64,000 nucleotides of DNA from Capsicum annuum. Taxonomy: Eukaryota > Streptophyta > Magnoliopsida > Solanales > Solanaceae. The notes below the pieces were generated by a model that was not told the origin of the DNA, made no database searches, and worked only from the letters and a program-made list of their open reading frames with translations. Positions 23,835-36,850 of this stretch are shown in pieces. Within the stretch, counting starts at the first letter, position 1. Every line of letters begins with the position of its first letter. A program made the position numbers and the translations under genes. The DNA lies in the NCBI RefSeq assembly GCF_002878395.1, contig NC_061120.1, positions 118,624,405-118,688,404 of the forward strand. The letters run 5' to 3'.

Positions 23835-26800
23835 AAAGTCTCAAATAGGAAAGGATAATGGGTCGGCATCTCGCTCTCGATCTCCCAAGTATCCTTTTCC
23901 ACTGGGCAGTGCCTCCACTAAACCTTATCTACAATAATCTCCCTAGTGTGCAGTCGCCTCATATCACTAGCCAAAATAAGCATTGGCTCCTCCACAAAGG
24001 TCAAACACTCATTTAACTGGACCGAGTCCTATCTAAGCATATGAGATGGATAAGGAATGTAACATTGCAAAATAGAGACATGGAAAATTAGATGAACAAT
24101 GTAAAAATTTTAAGGTAGAGTTAACTCATAAGCCATCTCACCAACTAAGCGAAGAATCTCAAAAAATCCAATATATCTAGGACTGAGCTTACCCATCCTC
24201 CTAAACCATCACACCCTTCATGGATGATATATAAAGGAATACACGATTACCAACTCTAAATCTGAAGGCAAAAAGCCCAACTCCTTTATAAATACTATCC
24301 AAAATGTCAAAGTGAACATAAAACCATGATCTAAAATAATAGAAATAGGAACACTATGCAAACGGACTATCTCGAAATCATTAATATGGGCTAATTTCTC
24401 TATATTAAAGCACATCGAAATGGGAATGAAATATGTTGACATTATCAAACAATCTATAATGACCCAAATATGATCAGAACTAGAGTAAGTGTGAGTAAAA
24501 CCAATAACAAAATCCAAGATAATTCACTCTTACTTCCACTCGGGAATAGGGAACCTCTGAGAGAAAATACCTAGTTGTTAATTCTTTGTCTTTACCTACT
24601 AACACGATAGGCAATGAGATATAAAGTATGCCACATCTGTCTTTATACCGCTACACCTATAATGGAATATCTAGAGTTTTGATCCTCCTTAAAAGCCAAC
24701 TAAATTAAGTCATCAATCTTCGAAACACAAATGCAGCCATCAAATCTTAAAACACCCTTAGAATCCATGGTATTCCTCTCTGACTCAGCACTCAACATCT
24801 AGTCACGAAGGATACGAAGTTTTTTATCCTTAAATTGATGATTTTTAATCTTCTCTAATAATGAAGACCTCGCCTCAACACTAGCAAGAATCCTCCTAGG
24901 TCTAAAATATCAAGGCAAACAATCAAGTTGTCTATGACTGAATTTCCCATGCAAATGACCTATGTGAAACTAAAATACAAGATAAGCAACCCGTATGCAC
25001 AACGTTCAGAATAATGGCATCTACTACCATGTTTTTCATGCACGGATGATTAAAGATAGAAATATAATAATCCTTAAGTATCTCCATCCATCTATGTTTT
25101 CTAGCATTAATATTCCTCTGGATCAGAAGATGGTAAAAACTGCAATGTTCAATGAAAATCTCACAAAGGAAACCATAAAGATAATGCCTCTAATTTTAAG
25201 TCCAAAAACTACCACTACCAGCTCTAAATCATCAGTGGGGTAGTTCCACTCATAAAACTTAATCAATAACACGATCTTGCTTCATGAATCCACAACCTAA
25301 ACCGAGACCAAAGTTATCATAAAACATGATGAATCCCTCACTCTCTAATGGAAGAGCAAAAACAAGAGCTGAAGTGAGAAAATCTTTGAGCTCTCCAAAG
25401 CTCGACTCACACTCCTTAGACCATCAAAAAGGCACCTCTTTCCATGTCAATCGGGTTATATGCATTAAAGTAGTAGTGGTTAATCACCTATAATAATCAG
25501 CCAATGTAATAAAGCAACGAACCTCGGCTAGAGATGTAGGTCTAGCCTAATCATGAATAACTTTAATCTTGATGGATCTGCCATAGTACGATCCATAGAC
25601 ACCACATTTCAAAGGAATGTCATTGACTCAAGATAAAACTCACACTAAGAAAATTTGGTAAAAAACATATGATCTCTCATTGTCTGGAGCACAATCCTCA
25701 AATGCTTCCTATGCTCCTCTCAACTTCTCAAACACACAAGGATGTCATCAATGAACATAATCACAAAGGAATCGAAATAAGGCCTGATTACTAATTTCAT
25801 CAAATCTATGAACGCTACTGGGGAATTGGTCAACCCAAAAGACATCTCTAGGAAACCACAAAGACAATAAACATTCTAAAGTCTATCTTTGGGGTATCCT
25901 CATCCCGGATGCTCATCTTATGGTAACCAGACCTCAAATCAATCTTAGAAAACACTACTACACCCTAAAGCTGGTCAAGCAAATCATTAATGTGAGGCAT
26001 AGGATAATGATTCTTCCCTATTGCCTAATTAAGCTGCGTTTAATCAATAAACATAAGCATGTAGCCATCTTTATTCTTAATAAACAATATAGGAGATCCC
26101 CTAAGGGACACACTCAGTCTAATAAAACCCTTACCTAAAAGATCCCAAAGTTGAGAATTGAACTCCTTAAGATCGGCAGAAGCCATACGGTAAGGTGCTA
26201 TTAAAATAGGTTGTGTTCCAAGCTCGAGATCAATAAAACTCAATCTCACAAATAGGGAGAATACTAGGAAACTGGGTAGGGAACACATCAGAAAACTCAT
26301 AAACAACAGGAACAGAGTCAAGCGATCATTTCTTCTTACTAGTATCACAAATATAAGTGAGATAAGACTCCCAGCCCTCAAAATAAGTCTCCTAGCAAAC
26401 ACATAAGAAATAATCCCCATTGGATCAAGAGTAAAAACCCTTTGCCACATAATTATAGGTATACCATCATAGCTAAAGCAACAACCTTGATACATAATTC
26501 ATGACTGCATTATAGTAGGATAACCAGTCTATGCCTGGAATTATATGAAAATCCACCATATACAGAATAATAAGATCAACATAAGTATCAACATCACTAA
26601 TAGCCACAACACACTATCTAAAAACTCAATCCATTACTAATGAATCACCTACGGGAGTAGATACCCACAATTGTATAGATAATAAGTCACAAGATAACTC
26701 AAACTATGGTGAACAATAGGTAGATATATAAAAACAAGTTTATCCCATATTAAATAAAGCAAGGGCCAACAGGCAGCACAACAAAATTGTACTTATAATA

Positions 26801-26880
26801 ACTATATATGAAGTCCTGGCCTTGGGCCTACCAGGTACTACATACAACTTACCACGTTCACCACCTGGCTAGGCACTTGA
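23835..26880 (-). pseudogene. BETA pol: protease, RT, RNase H, integrase, chromodomain, broken
   Basis: Read on the minus strand. Protease tail [20 protein letters not shown] near 26510. Start of [22 protein letters not shown] then [10 protein letters not shown] at about 26050-26210. RT palm with intact FIDD ([10 protein letters not shown]) near 25750. Linker LRFDGCICVSKIDDLI near 24740. Integrase core MDFVIGFTHTYSSSDHIWVI with both early Asp residues (SIILDHG) at 24330-24520. Then RRMGKLSPRYIGFFEIL at 24170 and a chromodomain-like tail TREIIVDKV/WRHCPVEKDTWEI at 23880-23960. After FWIVFIKELG (about 24270) the integrase jumps straight to the post-integrase region, so the segment with the catalytic Glu is deleted. 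Many stops and frame changes. Confidence 0.88.
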
Positions 26881-28300
26881 CTAACCTCCTATCACGTATG
26901 CCTAGGAACCTCTTGAACAATCCTAGAAACTAACCCTTCAACCATATTAACCACCTCTAGCTGAGGGAAGAAATGTACTAATAGGGGAAACACATTAAGT
27001 TGAAACAACAATCACCACACGACTAGGGTAAACTCATAAATAGAGATTAAGAGCTATATAACTATAACATGACACCTGAGCTGAACAATAACCAATAGAT
27101 TTGATTAGCCTAAAATAACCTCCACATCTAGAATAACCAATTGATAAACCTCTCGAAGACTGACCACTGCCCTTTGCCATGGCGTTCACTAATGCTAGAT
27201 TGACCTTCATTAGTAATCTGAAGCATCGCCTATATAGTCGACTAGGCAGACTTTGACACTTATAGGATGAACGCGAAGAATACCTACTCTGAGAACTACT
27301 ATGTCTAGGTAGAGAACTACGATGGCTCCTACTAAATCTTCCCAAAAACCTAGGCCTCTTAGCATGGCCCTCATGACTTTCACGGGTGTATCTACTCCAT
27401 TACTGGAGCGTGATCTGATACCTCAGCAAAAGACTTACCCATATAAACTAAACTTTGAGTAGACATAAGAATGGGAAGTCTCAACCTTATAACAAAGTAG
27501 TGATCTCTCTTATACTCCAAATCCAGTATATAAATCACATGCCTAGTAAACTCATGAAAATAAGCCTCATACTCTTCAACTTTCATGAAGCTCTATGGCA
27601 CTCTAGAGAACTAATCTTTCAAACAATCTCTAAGGTTACGAGGCATAAACTACTCCAATAATATCATAAAGAACTATGCCTAGGTCAAGGGAGAAAATTA
27701 GGCCGAACTAGAAACCATAAAACCTCTCCACCAATGTTGAGCAGCCAAGTCCAATAGAAATATGGTATAATCCACATAATGAGACACCATAAGGACCAAA
27801 TTAAAGAGCCTATCCTTACAAGCAATCGGATAATTATATGAATCCTCGCCTGGTGCACCAGAAATCCTAGATGGAGCAAATCTAAAAAATTTATCAGACA
27901 TCTTCTACACCTAAAAAAACATAGCAGGATGAGCAAACACTGGCTGTGAAACTACCGGTTGAGCAACTTTCAAAGCAGGAGAAACCTAAACTTTAGGAAC
28001 TACAGCTACCGGTTGTGCCCCTGCCTCAGTACCACTCTAATCCATAGACTGTGCACCATTAGATGTCACAATAAAAACTATCCTCAAAAGCTGAACCAAA
28101 GCATCTCAAAATATTGAAGAAAATATAAACCCTGATAGAGCCTAGATTGGTCATGTCCCACCACTGGATAAGGAAAAAGAATCTCTGGCTCAGGATTGGG
28201 AATAGGACCTTTGTGAGGTGGCCAATCCTGGTCCCTAGATGGGGACAAAACACGTATTTGTCTATGACCTTTAGGTCATACACGATTAGGTGGCCTATCC
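26881..28300 (-). pseudogene. BETA gag, broken
   Basis: Capsid text on the minus strand: MSDKFFRFAPSRISGAPGED, ACKDRLFNLVLMVSHYVDY and LDLAAQHWWRGFMV (27698-27901), then MKVEEYEAYFHEFTRHVIYI (27392-27586). A degraded zinc-knuckle zone (GYSRCGGYFRLIKSIGYC, about 27070-27120) precedes pol. This Gag type (GEDxYxFLIACKDRL, LDLAAxxWWR) differs clearly from the ALPHA and GAMMA type and resembles DELTA gag (59349-61130). The N-terminal start cannot be placed because of frameshifts; 28059-28283 is a shadow frame. Confidence 0.82.
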
Positions 28301-28530
28301 TGGTCCCTCAGATCATGTAGCGATAGCCTTTGCCTTGGCTATTTTCAAAAGAGTAAGTCTACAGGATACTTCTACAAAGTAACTCAGACTCTAAGCACGA
28401 TATGCGTTAATTTAATGATGAACTACTAATAATGTGCCATATTCTCCCAAAGCCAGGAAACAAGCAACATCATTTCGATCTGCAAGACTCTACGAGACAC
28501 TTTCTCTTGAACAAAGAATACTGATGTAAC

Positions 28531-28547
28531 CTCGACTCTGACACCAA
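28531..28547 (-). other. Primer-binding site of BETA element
   Basis: The minus strand reads TTGGTGTCAGAGTCGAG, two or three changes from the initiator-tRNA-Met site. Two bases separate it from the 5' LTR. Confidence 0.8.
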
Positions 28548-28549
28548 TT

Positions 28550-31500
28550 TTTCATGACCTAATTTAGGAGTCATGATTCCCAAACCATAACTCAGGGCTA
28601 ACATAAGGGGTTAATTCAATAAAAAAAGCCAAATATTTGCAAAAATAAACAACACACTTATAAAAAAGCAAAGTGTTCTAAAGTGATATAGCAATCAATA
28701 CAAGAAACCATCCCATGACCTGGTAGAGCCAGTGTAAGAGCATGTAATAGTATTACAAATTAAAGACACAGAATAGTAAAAAATATCTATCTCTATAACA
28801 AAAGATTTAATATCTAAAGATATAAGTTAATAGGTGACTTCAACTCTAAGAGTTCACCCTATCTCCAGAAATATCAACACAACACAATTAATGATTAACA
28901 GTGATAACTAGTGCTGAGATCGCACCAGTAAAGTACAAAAGTGTAGTATGAGTACCAAAGTAGAGGGTACTCAGTAGGCATATCATGATATAAGTATGAT
29001 AAAATTCAAGATAACATAAATAAGTCAAGGTATAAAAGCGAAGCTAAATTATCTCCAATATTGTTGTACATAATAAGTACTTTAACTGAAATAAGAATAC
29101 AACATAAGGCATAAACACCTGACAACATCACTATGCAACACAACTAAATAGGTCGCAATAATAATGCATCACACAAGTAATCACAAACTACAAAATTGGC
29201 TCCCATACGTAAATTAGTATGGAAAGTAAATAACTCATCACAGAATCTCATATGCCTGAAGAGTAAACTCAAAGATAGAATAAAGCAACCATTCATCCCT
29301 TAAAATAATAATTTGTTATTTACCCATCATTCTATAATTTATCATCAATCTATCATTTATAAACCTTTGAAAAAGTACCCACTTTTCATAATATTACCAT
29401 CATTTAATAACATTATCATTGATACTCACTAGTGACCATTTATTAGGTAACCATCTCTTATTAACTAATTCATGTGATTACTAGTCATCGTATAACCTCT
29501 ACTCATAATTTAACAACTATTAACCATATATTCTCTAATCACAATTGAAATAACCATGATTTATTAACTAGCATCATTTATTAACTAATAATCAATTACA
29601 AAATAAGCCTAGTTAATCAACTAGTCATGATTTGTCACTTAAATAATTTCCACCACTAATACTTATTTATCACGAATCATCAACTATACAACTTTATAAT
29701 CATTTATCACTAATTGACAATTGTCACTAATCATCACAAGTCCATTAATAATTATTTTTACCATTTTTAGGCTATAACCAAAATTCCTTATTCAATATCA
29801 TACCCAACTAAAGATATGGATACATATATATATATATACATATATATATATAGTAACCATACATAGTACATAGTAGGACTCAAATTGATAGATGCACAGA
29901 TAGAAAATCAATATAATCATTCTCTGGCCTTGCTTCTGTTAGTATATCAGTATAATCATCCTTCATACTTGCTAGAAATAAATATATCATCATAACCATC
30001 CTTCGGCCTTTTCGTGTATCAATATATCATCAAAATCATCCTCCAGCCTTGTTGGGTATCATAATAATCATCCTCTGACCTTGTCGGGATTAATATATCC
30101 TCACAATCATCTTTTGCAATTGACCATGGTATAATCAATATCATCTTTCAAAATTTAATCAGGTATATATATATATGCATGTATATATAAAAAAATACAT
30201 ACATATATATTAAATATAAGGACAAAAACTTGTAGCCTCATCATCATTGTCAATTTCAAAATCAATACCATAAGTGATCATATCATCAAGTATTATAATT
30301 TCAAGTATAATTAATAGCATAGCTTCCCATAAAGCCAATAAGCATTACTTGTAACATAATTCATGGAACAATGTCTAATAACATTAACATAAATGTTTTC
30401 AAACATGATTAGAGTCATAATTTCATAGCATAATAATAATCAAAAGAAATATCGTGAGAAATGACTTATCAAAAGTATATTCAAAGGCTTATCTTTAGAA
30501 TACAATATAGATTTTCAATTAAATCATCAATAGTTATCAAAGTATTATTTATAGTACATTCATAGAGAAATCCATATCACATCCAATCACTTCCCATAAC
30601 ATGATTTATAGTTCATCGTAGGATAGCCAACAATATAATAAGTTATTCCTTGATCATTACTTTGTCATTATAACAATAATTAACTATCATGGCTCCTCAA
30701 ATTTGCCGTAAACAGGCATTTTCTAGGAATTTAAAAATCATAAAATTGTTTGAAGAGATCTAATCTATAATATTAACTTAAGGTGGGTCAAAGGGCGCAT
30801 TTCTAAAGCCCAAAATACATTTTAAGTCATATTCAATCCCAAACTAGGCAGAGGAATCTAAATCCACTCTTAGATGTATAGCAAGTCACAACTAGAGCTA
30901 AGGTAGGGATTCTTCTCAAGCCCTTCAACTTATTTAAATGGAAACTAAGGTAACTTCTATTAGTTGAAGCAACTAAGGAAAATTTACCCTAAGCATTAAT
31001 ATCTAATGATTTTTTAGCTAATTTAAGCAATCTAAGAATTCTCATGCTAAACATGAGTAATGAAGTCCAATTCTCCTAAGGCATAGGAAAAGAAGTCAAG
31101 TGTTTCAATTTTATGGTTTCAAAATAGCCTAAACGGCCCAACAAATCAAGTATTGCATTTCATCAATCTAAAACCTAAAATCCACCCCAAATCTAACACA
31201 ATATCATAAGAATAGTATGGGATGGCTCAATCTAAAAAGGTAAAAACCTATCCTACCTTGACGACGAAGAAAGCTGAAAGAATGGCTAAACTACCGCTTC
31301 TTTCATCCGAGAAGTTTTCTTAAGATGCCAACCTATCAAAATCACATTCTACTCATCAATACGAGAATAATGATACACATATTTCACCATTGTGCTTTGG
31401 GTCAAAAATTACACAAAGACCCTATTTAGGTCCCACTTATGGAAATCATGTTTCCAAAACCAACCCAACATTCTTACAAGCTCAAGGAATAGTTACCCTA

Positions 31501-32435
31501 AAAAATAGGTGAAAGCCAAGATAAGTTAGGGCTAAAATTAACACCTTAAGGTTATGGGGTCTTAAGCAAGAAATCAAGAAATTTCATTAAGAAAGGGGTG
31601 AATTCTTACCTCAAAGCGGAAGATAATAAGGAAAATTGATGCTAATCAAGCTCCCAAGTCACCGACAAGTCTCAATTTTAAGCTAGAATATTATATAGGG
31701 TTTATATTCTCAAGAAAAGGGTGAGAAATAGCAAAATCACAGCATTGGAATCTATTAATATGGATTCCAGGTACTCAAGTCCTTCTATCACAGAACCAAA
31801 CCGGCGATCATAGCTTATTAAGGCTTCAAGTGCGACTTACAATCACACGCATGCTCTATGATCACACTATCTTCTCCTGCCAAGGATAGTGCCATCGCAA
31901 CACTTAGCTTGCGATTGCAGTTTCCCTAGATGATAGTAGAAACTTGGAAAATCTTCTAAGTTTTCTTCAAGCCCTCAAAATTTATCTGTAATCCCATATA
32001 TGAAAATGACCTATGTAACCACACAACATTCGACATTTCAAATGCTACGGGCCAGTTAAATTTTCCATCTGAGATCCCTTCAACATAATATGGGTCCCAT
32101 ACTAATATTTTATTTCCTTAACTTTTTGACCAATCGGTTGAATTGAACTCAGGTGTCTAGGGACCCAAACTAAATGTCCACCTAGCCAAAAATTGAGATT
32201 TTAGAGCACTGGCATAGTCAAAATTATTTACAAAATAATTTTTAAAATTTTTATCCAGTGGCCATTTGGAACCAGCGAGGACTTTAAAAATGGAAAATGG
32301 CTCTAAAAGTAAACGAACAGCCTGGTAACTAAACTATCAGTTCCATCAAGTGATAAATGACTTATGGTAATTATTGAAAAGATCTAATGCCTAAAACAAG
32401 TGGAAATATAAAAAATGACATGAAGGATTATTACA
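28550..32435 (-). repeat. BETA 5' LTR (copy C)
   Basis: About 3.89 kb. On the minus strand it starts TGTAATAATCCTTCATG at 32435 and ends TAGGTCATGA beside the primer-binding site. It pairs with 19871-23780. The AAAAT target duplication follows at 32436. Its TATA position is degraded (near 31755). It contains TA microsatellites (29821-29852, about 30163-30212) and about six 41-bp subrepeats. Confidence 0.9.
29911..30115. repeat. 41-bp LTR subrepeats, about six units (copy C)
   Basis: Units with core ATAATCATCCT and a CCTTGTCGGG-type end, at the same place as the arrays in copies A and B; one unit is shortened near 30060. Confidence 0.72.
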
Positions 32436-32440
32436 AAAAT
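32436..32440. other. Right target-site duplication AAAAT of BETA element
   Basis: AAAAT directly follows the LTR end ATTACA and matches 19866-19870. The same five bases follow copy A at 8247-8251. Confidence 0.75.
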
Positions 32441-34834
32441 GCACTCAAATTCAAATCGAACCTTCATACTCTTAAATAGCCTTTATAGTGGTAATATTAG
32501 ATTTTTGGTATAATATGACCATTTTACCCTTACACATATGTGGTTGTGGTCAATGGGAGTCGGTAACATAGTTTTTGAGGTATTTGGTTGGGTTTTAAGT
32601 TAGTCTTTTTTATTGAAAGGTTTTAGAGTTGAGTATGAGGAATATCACCTCTTTAGGCCAATTATCATATCTAAGAAGAATATCGTCTCTATAGGTCCAA
32701 TAATCATCACAAAAAGGAGATAGCATCTCTATAAGCCAAACATTACATCTAATAAGAAATAGTATCTCTATAGGCCCAACATTATATCTAGGAGGAAATG
32801 GCATCTCTATAGTTCCAACATCATATATAAGAGGAAATAGCATCTTTATAGGCCCAACATCATATCTAAAAGGAAATTGCATCTCTATAGGCCAAATAAC
32901 AAGCCTAAGAGAAAATAGAATCTCTAAAGATGCAATATCACTCCTATAAGAAATATTATACCCATAACACATCAGCCATGATAGCAGGAAACATCATCAC
33001 AATTTACCGAGTAATAAGGGAAGCCAATATTAAACGATCAGTAGTCCCCACTAGGCCTAACATCCGTAACTAAGTCCACAATGACTAACACAAGTCTTGG
33101 ACTAAGTGGGCCAGACATTCTCACTTTTAATCCTCAATTTCCATAATTAGTCACACTATGTGCCAAACTAGGCTAAGGTTTCTAATCCAACTTCTAGATG
33201 TCAAAGAAGTCATATTCAAGCGTAAGACACGAGCTTCGACTAGTAATAAGGGCACTCCAATCAACTCGACACAAATTACTATTTCAAGACCACCACCCTA
33301 GACTAATAAAATTAACTATACTAATCATGTTTTCAATGATAAAACCTTATCCCAAAACTAGTATTATATTATATACATATTACAAACTAATCTAAACTAG
33401 GGAGAAGCCAATAGGAATCTAAAAGTTTATAAACATAACATCTTATAGGTCCGAAACCGTTATCTAATCCCTAAGCATTAATAATCAAGCATAATTTATC
33501 CTACTCATAATAAAGCCTAACATTCATGTTCACACGCAATATATATCACATATCATCTATGAAGAAAAGTGGACAGGAGCCTACTTCAAATCCAAACAGC
33601 AAAACCTTACTTCATGCACCACATGCTCGTCTTCACTTCACAACCGCCAAAATACCGTCACACTATCAAAATCATAATCTACTAATCAATACGATTCTAA
33701 CAATACGCATATTACACGATTGTGCTTTGGGTCCTAAAATGACAGGAAAAACCCAAAATGGGTCCCACTTATAGAAAATACATTTTCGAGGACCACCCAA
33801 CACTTACATGAACAAGGAATCAAAACCCTCAAAATGGGTGAAAACCAAGTAATCTGTGGGATAAAATTTATGGTTTTGGCTCCAAAACAAAGAAGTTCAT
33901 CAATAAAGTGATAAAACAATGCTTTAATTCGGGTGGAAATCATGATAATAGATGTTAGACAAGTTTCCAAGATACCCACAAGACTCAATTTTAAATTATT
34001 ACCCTTATTTTGTGCTTTCTAAGTCTAAATGATGAAGGGAAAAAGCCCAAACCTATCTTGGGATCTAAATATAGCCCCTACAAGTAAGGAGATATCCCTA
34101 TCACTATCCTATTGGCCATGGTAGCGTTATCATGCTTGCTACACTATTTGTAGTGTTTATGGTTACACCAGATGACAGCAAAATTGAAAGCAAGTTTTTA
34201 ACCTTCGAAACTCATCCGAAATCTAAAGAACATGATCAAATAGTGAATTTTGAGTGAATACCACATTTCAAATACTTTGGAATCATCAAAACTTTCATCA
34301 ACATTGTGTAGGAAAAAATGAGGCCCACACCTATAGTTTATCATTTTTTATAAAATCCATTCAATAGCCTAAAATAAGTTTGGGAGCCTTAGGACCTTAA
34401 CCAAAGGTCCCCGAGCCTAAATTCGATGTTCAGAGAGCAATGGAAAAATTGGATTTTCAATCCAAGGTTATTTCGACCAAATATGGGTCACACACTCATT
34501 CTTTTGGATTTTTAACTTTTCGACCAATAGGTCAAAATGAGCTCGGATGCATTAGAACCTGAGCCAAAGGTCTACCTTGGCTAAAATCAGTATTTCTAGT
34601 CTTTTGGTGAAGTCATAATTTGTATCTGAGATTGTTTCAATAAAGTTTTTACCCAGTGGCCATTTTGAACCAATAAAGACTTTAAAATAGGGAATTCGCT
34701 CTAAAAAACACATGAACTTCCCAGTAACCGAACCATTGATCCTAACAACTCATAAATCACTTGGCAAAACTATTGAGAAGCTCTAATGGCAGAAATAAAT
34801 GGAAATATGAAAAAAAACCAAAAGGGTCATTACA
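32441..34834 (-). repeat. X: diverged BETA-like LTR fragment, copy 2
   Basis: Matches 8252-10660 in order throughout, with point differences and small indels. Here the LTR end is better preserved (GGGTCATTACA at 34824-34834). The palindrome around the TATA-like motif of copy 1 is lost here (near 34060). ORFs such as 33526-33774 (plus) are accidental. Confidence 0.72.
32640..32945. repeat. 39-bp tandem repeat, about eight units (copy 2)
   Basis: Same unit as 8459-8762. The minus strand is open from 32972 to 32610 (120 codons) and repeats a 13-residue pattern such as RYDVGPIKMLFP, a result of the 39-base period. Confidence 0.82.
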
Positions 34835-35869
34835 AAAAAAACAAGGAAGTAATTATAATCATTGCCAGGGGTCCTTCATTATCACGCAACCCCTATTGTG
34901 ATAGAGCTCTAGGCCATGACAAACTATTTGCGAACACAAGCGATTCTTTGTGATTGCACAAAATAAATCCGAACCAACCAAATTGGCTTTTTTTTTAATG
35001 CAAGGAAGGGATCATAAATGCGATGGCCATGATTTTGAGAGTCTTCGTAAATACAGCCCTCCCCCCTTTTGCTAATAATAAGGGAAACTGTGACCTACAC
35101 TAGTATCTGAAAAAAACAGCAAAATGCTTAGACAAAAATAAATCCAAACGAGTCGCTATTATTCATTCGAAAACTGATGAAAGCAAAGAAAATATGCCAA
35201 CTTATCAAAAATAGCTTTTCAAACTCAAAAAAGTGACAAAATTCCCATTCAAGGTCATATTGATAAAATGACCTCGAGACCTAAACTAAAATTTCTCTTA
35301 CCCTACACTCAATGTTTCATAGCTAAAGGAACTATGGGAATTTCTTTCTGCAAAAAAACTATAGGAATTTCTATCTGAGGCCGTTAAGTAGAAGTTTTGG
35401 TCAAAGGCCAATTTATCAACTTAAAAAGCTCCAATATAGAAAAATGAGCTTAAACTCAAATGAACTGCCCAAGAACCAAACCACTAGTCACAGAAAGTAA
35501 TAAATTACTTAGGGCAGCTATAGGAAAACTCAAAATATGGAAAAAATACAAAAAATGACAAAAATAACCTAGAGGGCCATTTCAACATACACTACTAAAA
35601 GGACTTTCATCCTTGAAAGTCAAGGAATAGAAAGACATAAGAGTTTTAAAAGCTAAGGATATTTGCTTAGGATGCCCCAAAAGGATCCCCAATAACCCTC
35701 TCGCTGAACAATCCCTTCATAGAACCTAACCATGGTGAATCCTCTGAATTTCAACTTTCTTACTTTGATGCTTAACATTAACAATCAACTTCTTCTCAAA
35801 TGCCAACTCACATCCAACTGCATTGAACTCAACCAAAAGCCTTTAAGACTTTTCTGAAGTATACCTACA
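34835..35869 (-). repeat. X2: LTR end and pol-tail fragment, copy 2
   Basis: Second copy of 10661-11693: LTR end near 35584 (GAGGGCCATTTCA), then the ACACTACTAAAAGGAC context and the internal tail, cut off at 35869 by a GAMMA LTR edge exactly as in copy 1. Confidence 0.65.
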
Positions 35870-36850
35870 TATCACGACCTAAGCCAGGGCCTGTCCGTGA
35901 TGGGTATCTCAAGTGTAATGAGGATCGGAGACAACTGTCTGCACCTAACCAAACACAACATAATACTCAAATGTCGGATGAATTTCAAAGGTATAAAAGA
36001 TAGTTAAGATGAACTAAAAGACTTCAAGATACATCAATGTTCAACAACCGACTAAAACAACCAACTATCATCGCTATACAAGTCCATAGTAATCCAACAA
36101 AGCCTTCGAAACAAAACCAAAATCAATAAAGTATCATGACATGCCCCTTACAATGACAATGACAATTAAAGTCTTAACGAAAATATAAAATATCAATTCT
36201 ATCCTATGAAAAGAACTAATGAAATATGTAATTCTTTTGGAGAATGGAAGTTCACCACTTCACCGTAATGAATAGACGAACCATGCCGATCCACATACTA
36301 CTATGCAATAAAAGTAAAAGAATCTATAATGTCTACATCGCATAGGATTCGACACTCGAAGAAGGTTAGTTGGTTGAGAACTATCATGTAAATAAGGAAT
36401 AGGGAATAATATAATTCAATGGGTAACAAGTCAAAAATCTAATGAACATAATCATATGCAAATACATATATACATTATATCAGATAATAGGAAAGGGAAA
36501 CAAGGCTTAACATGAACCTTTAAAATCATAGCCTGGGTCATGTAGCTCAAGCGTCATAACATAAAAAGGCACCTACACACTATATGGGCCCAGCTCTCCC
36601 TCAGCTGTAAGGACCAAAGTGTGTGTAGCCACATGAACCAAAGGATGTACACATCCATCATAGGAGACTCGAACCTCTCAGCATACCAAGGTGACTGAAG
36701 CATCCATTTATGTATTATAATGTAGGACACTAGAAACTCTCAATCAGATGATTATAATAATAAGAGAATCAAATTACCTGGCCATGTATACCCGCACGTT
36801 AGCAATTACAATTTTTGGGGTTGGTCCCTCGAGACCTACAATTTCATAAC
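35870..36850 (-). repeat. GAMMA LTR piece, left part, interrupted by the gag-only ALPHA element
   Basis: Starts TATCACGACCTAAGCC, the GAMMA LTR edge, and aligns with 44952-45940. It breaks at 36850, where the ALPHA element begins, and resumes at 42847. It keeps the roughly 830 bases that the 3' LTR at 11694 has lost. Confidence 0.78.

Larger units (their letters stand above)
19871..32435 (-). mobile_element. Complete but dead BETA Ty3/gypsy element
   Basis: About 12.6 kb on the minus strand, in order: 5' LTR (32435-28550), primer-binding site, gag, pol, polypurine tract, 3' LTR (23780-19871). The two LTRs are 3886 and 3910 bases and align over their full length with clearly visible divergence, so the insertion is not recent. 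A perfect 5-bp target duplication, AAAAT, flanks it. All domains expected for an autonomous chromovirus are traceable, but gag and pol carry many stops and frameshifts, and the integrase core has an internal deletion. Confidence 0.88.

Noticed and set aside
26040..26495. 151-codon minus-strand ORF as an intact gene
   Set aside because: Only its last 60 codons are in the RT frame; the first part is out of frame with the protease-RT linker. It is part of broken BETA pol.
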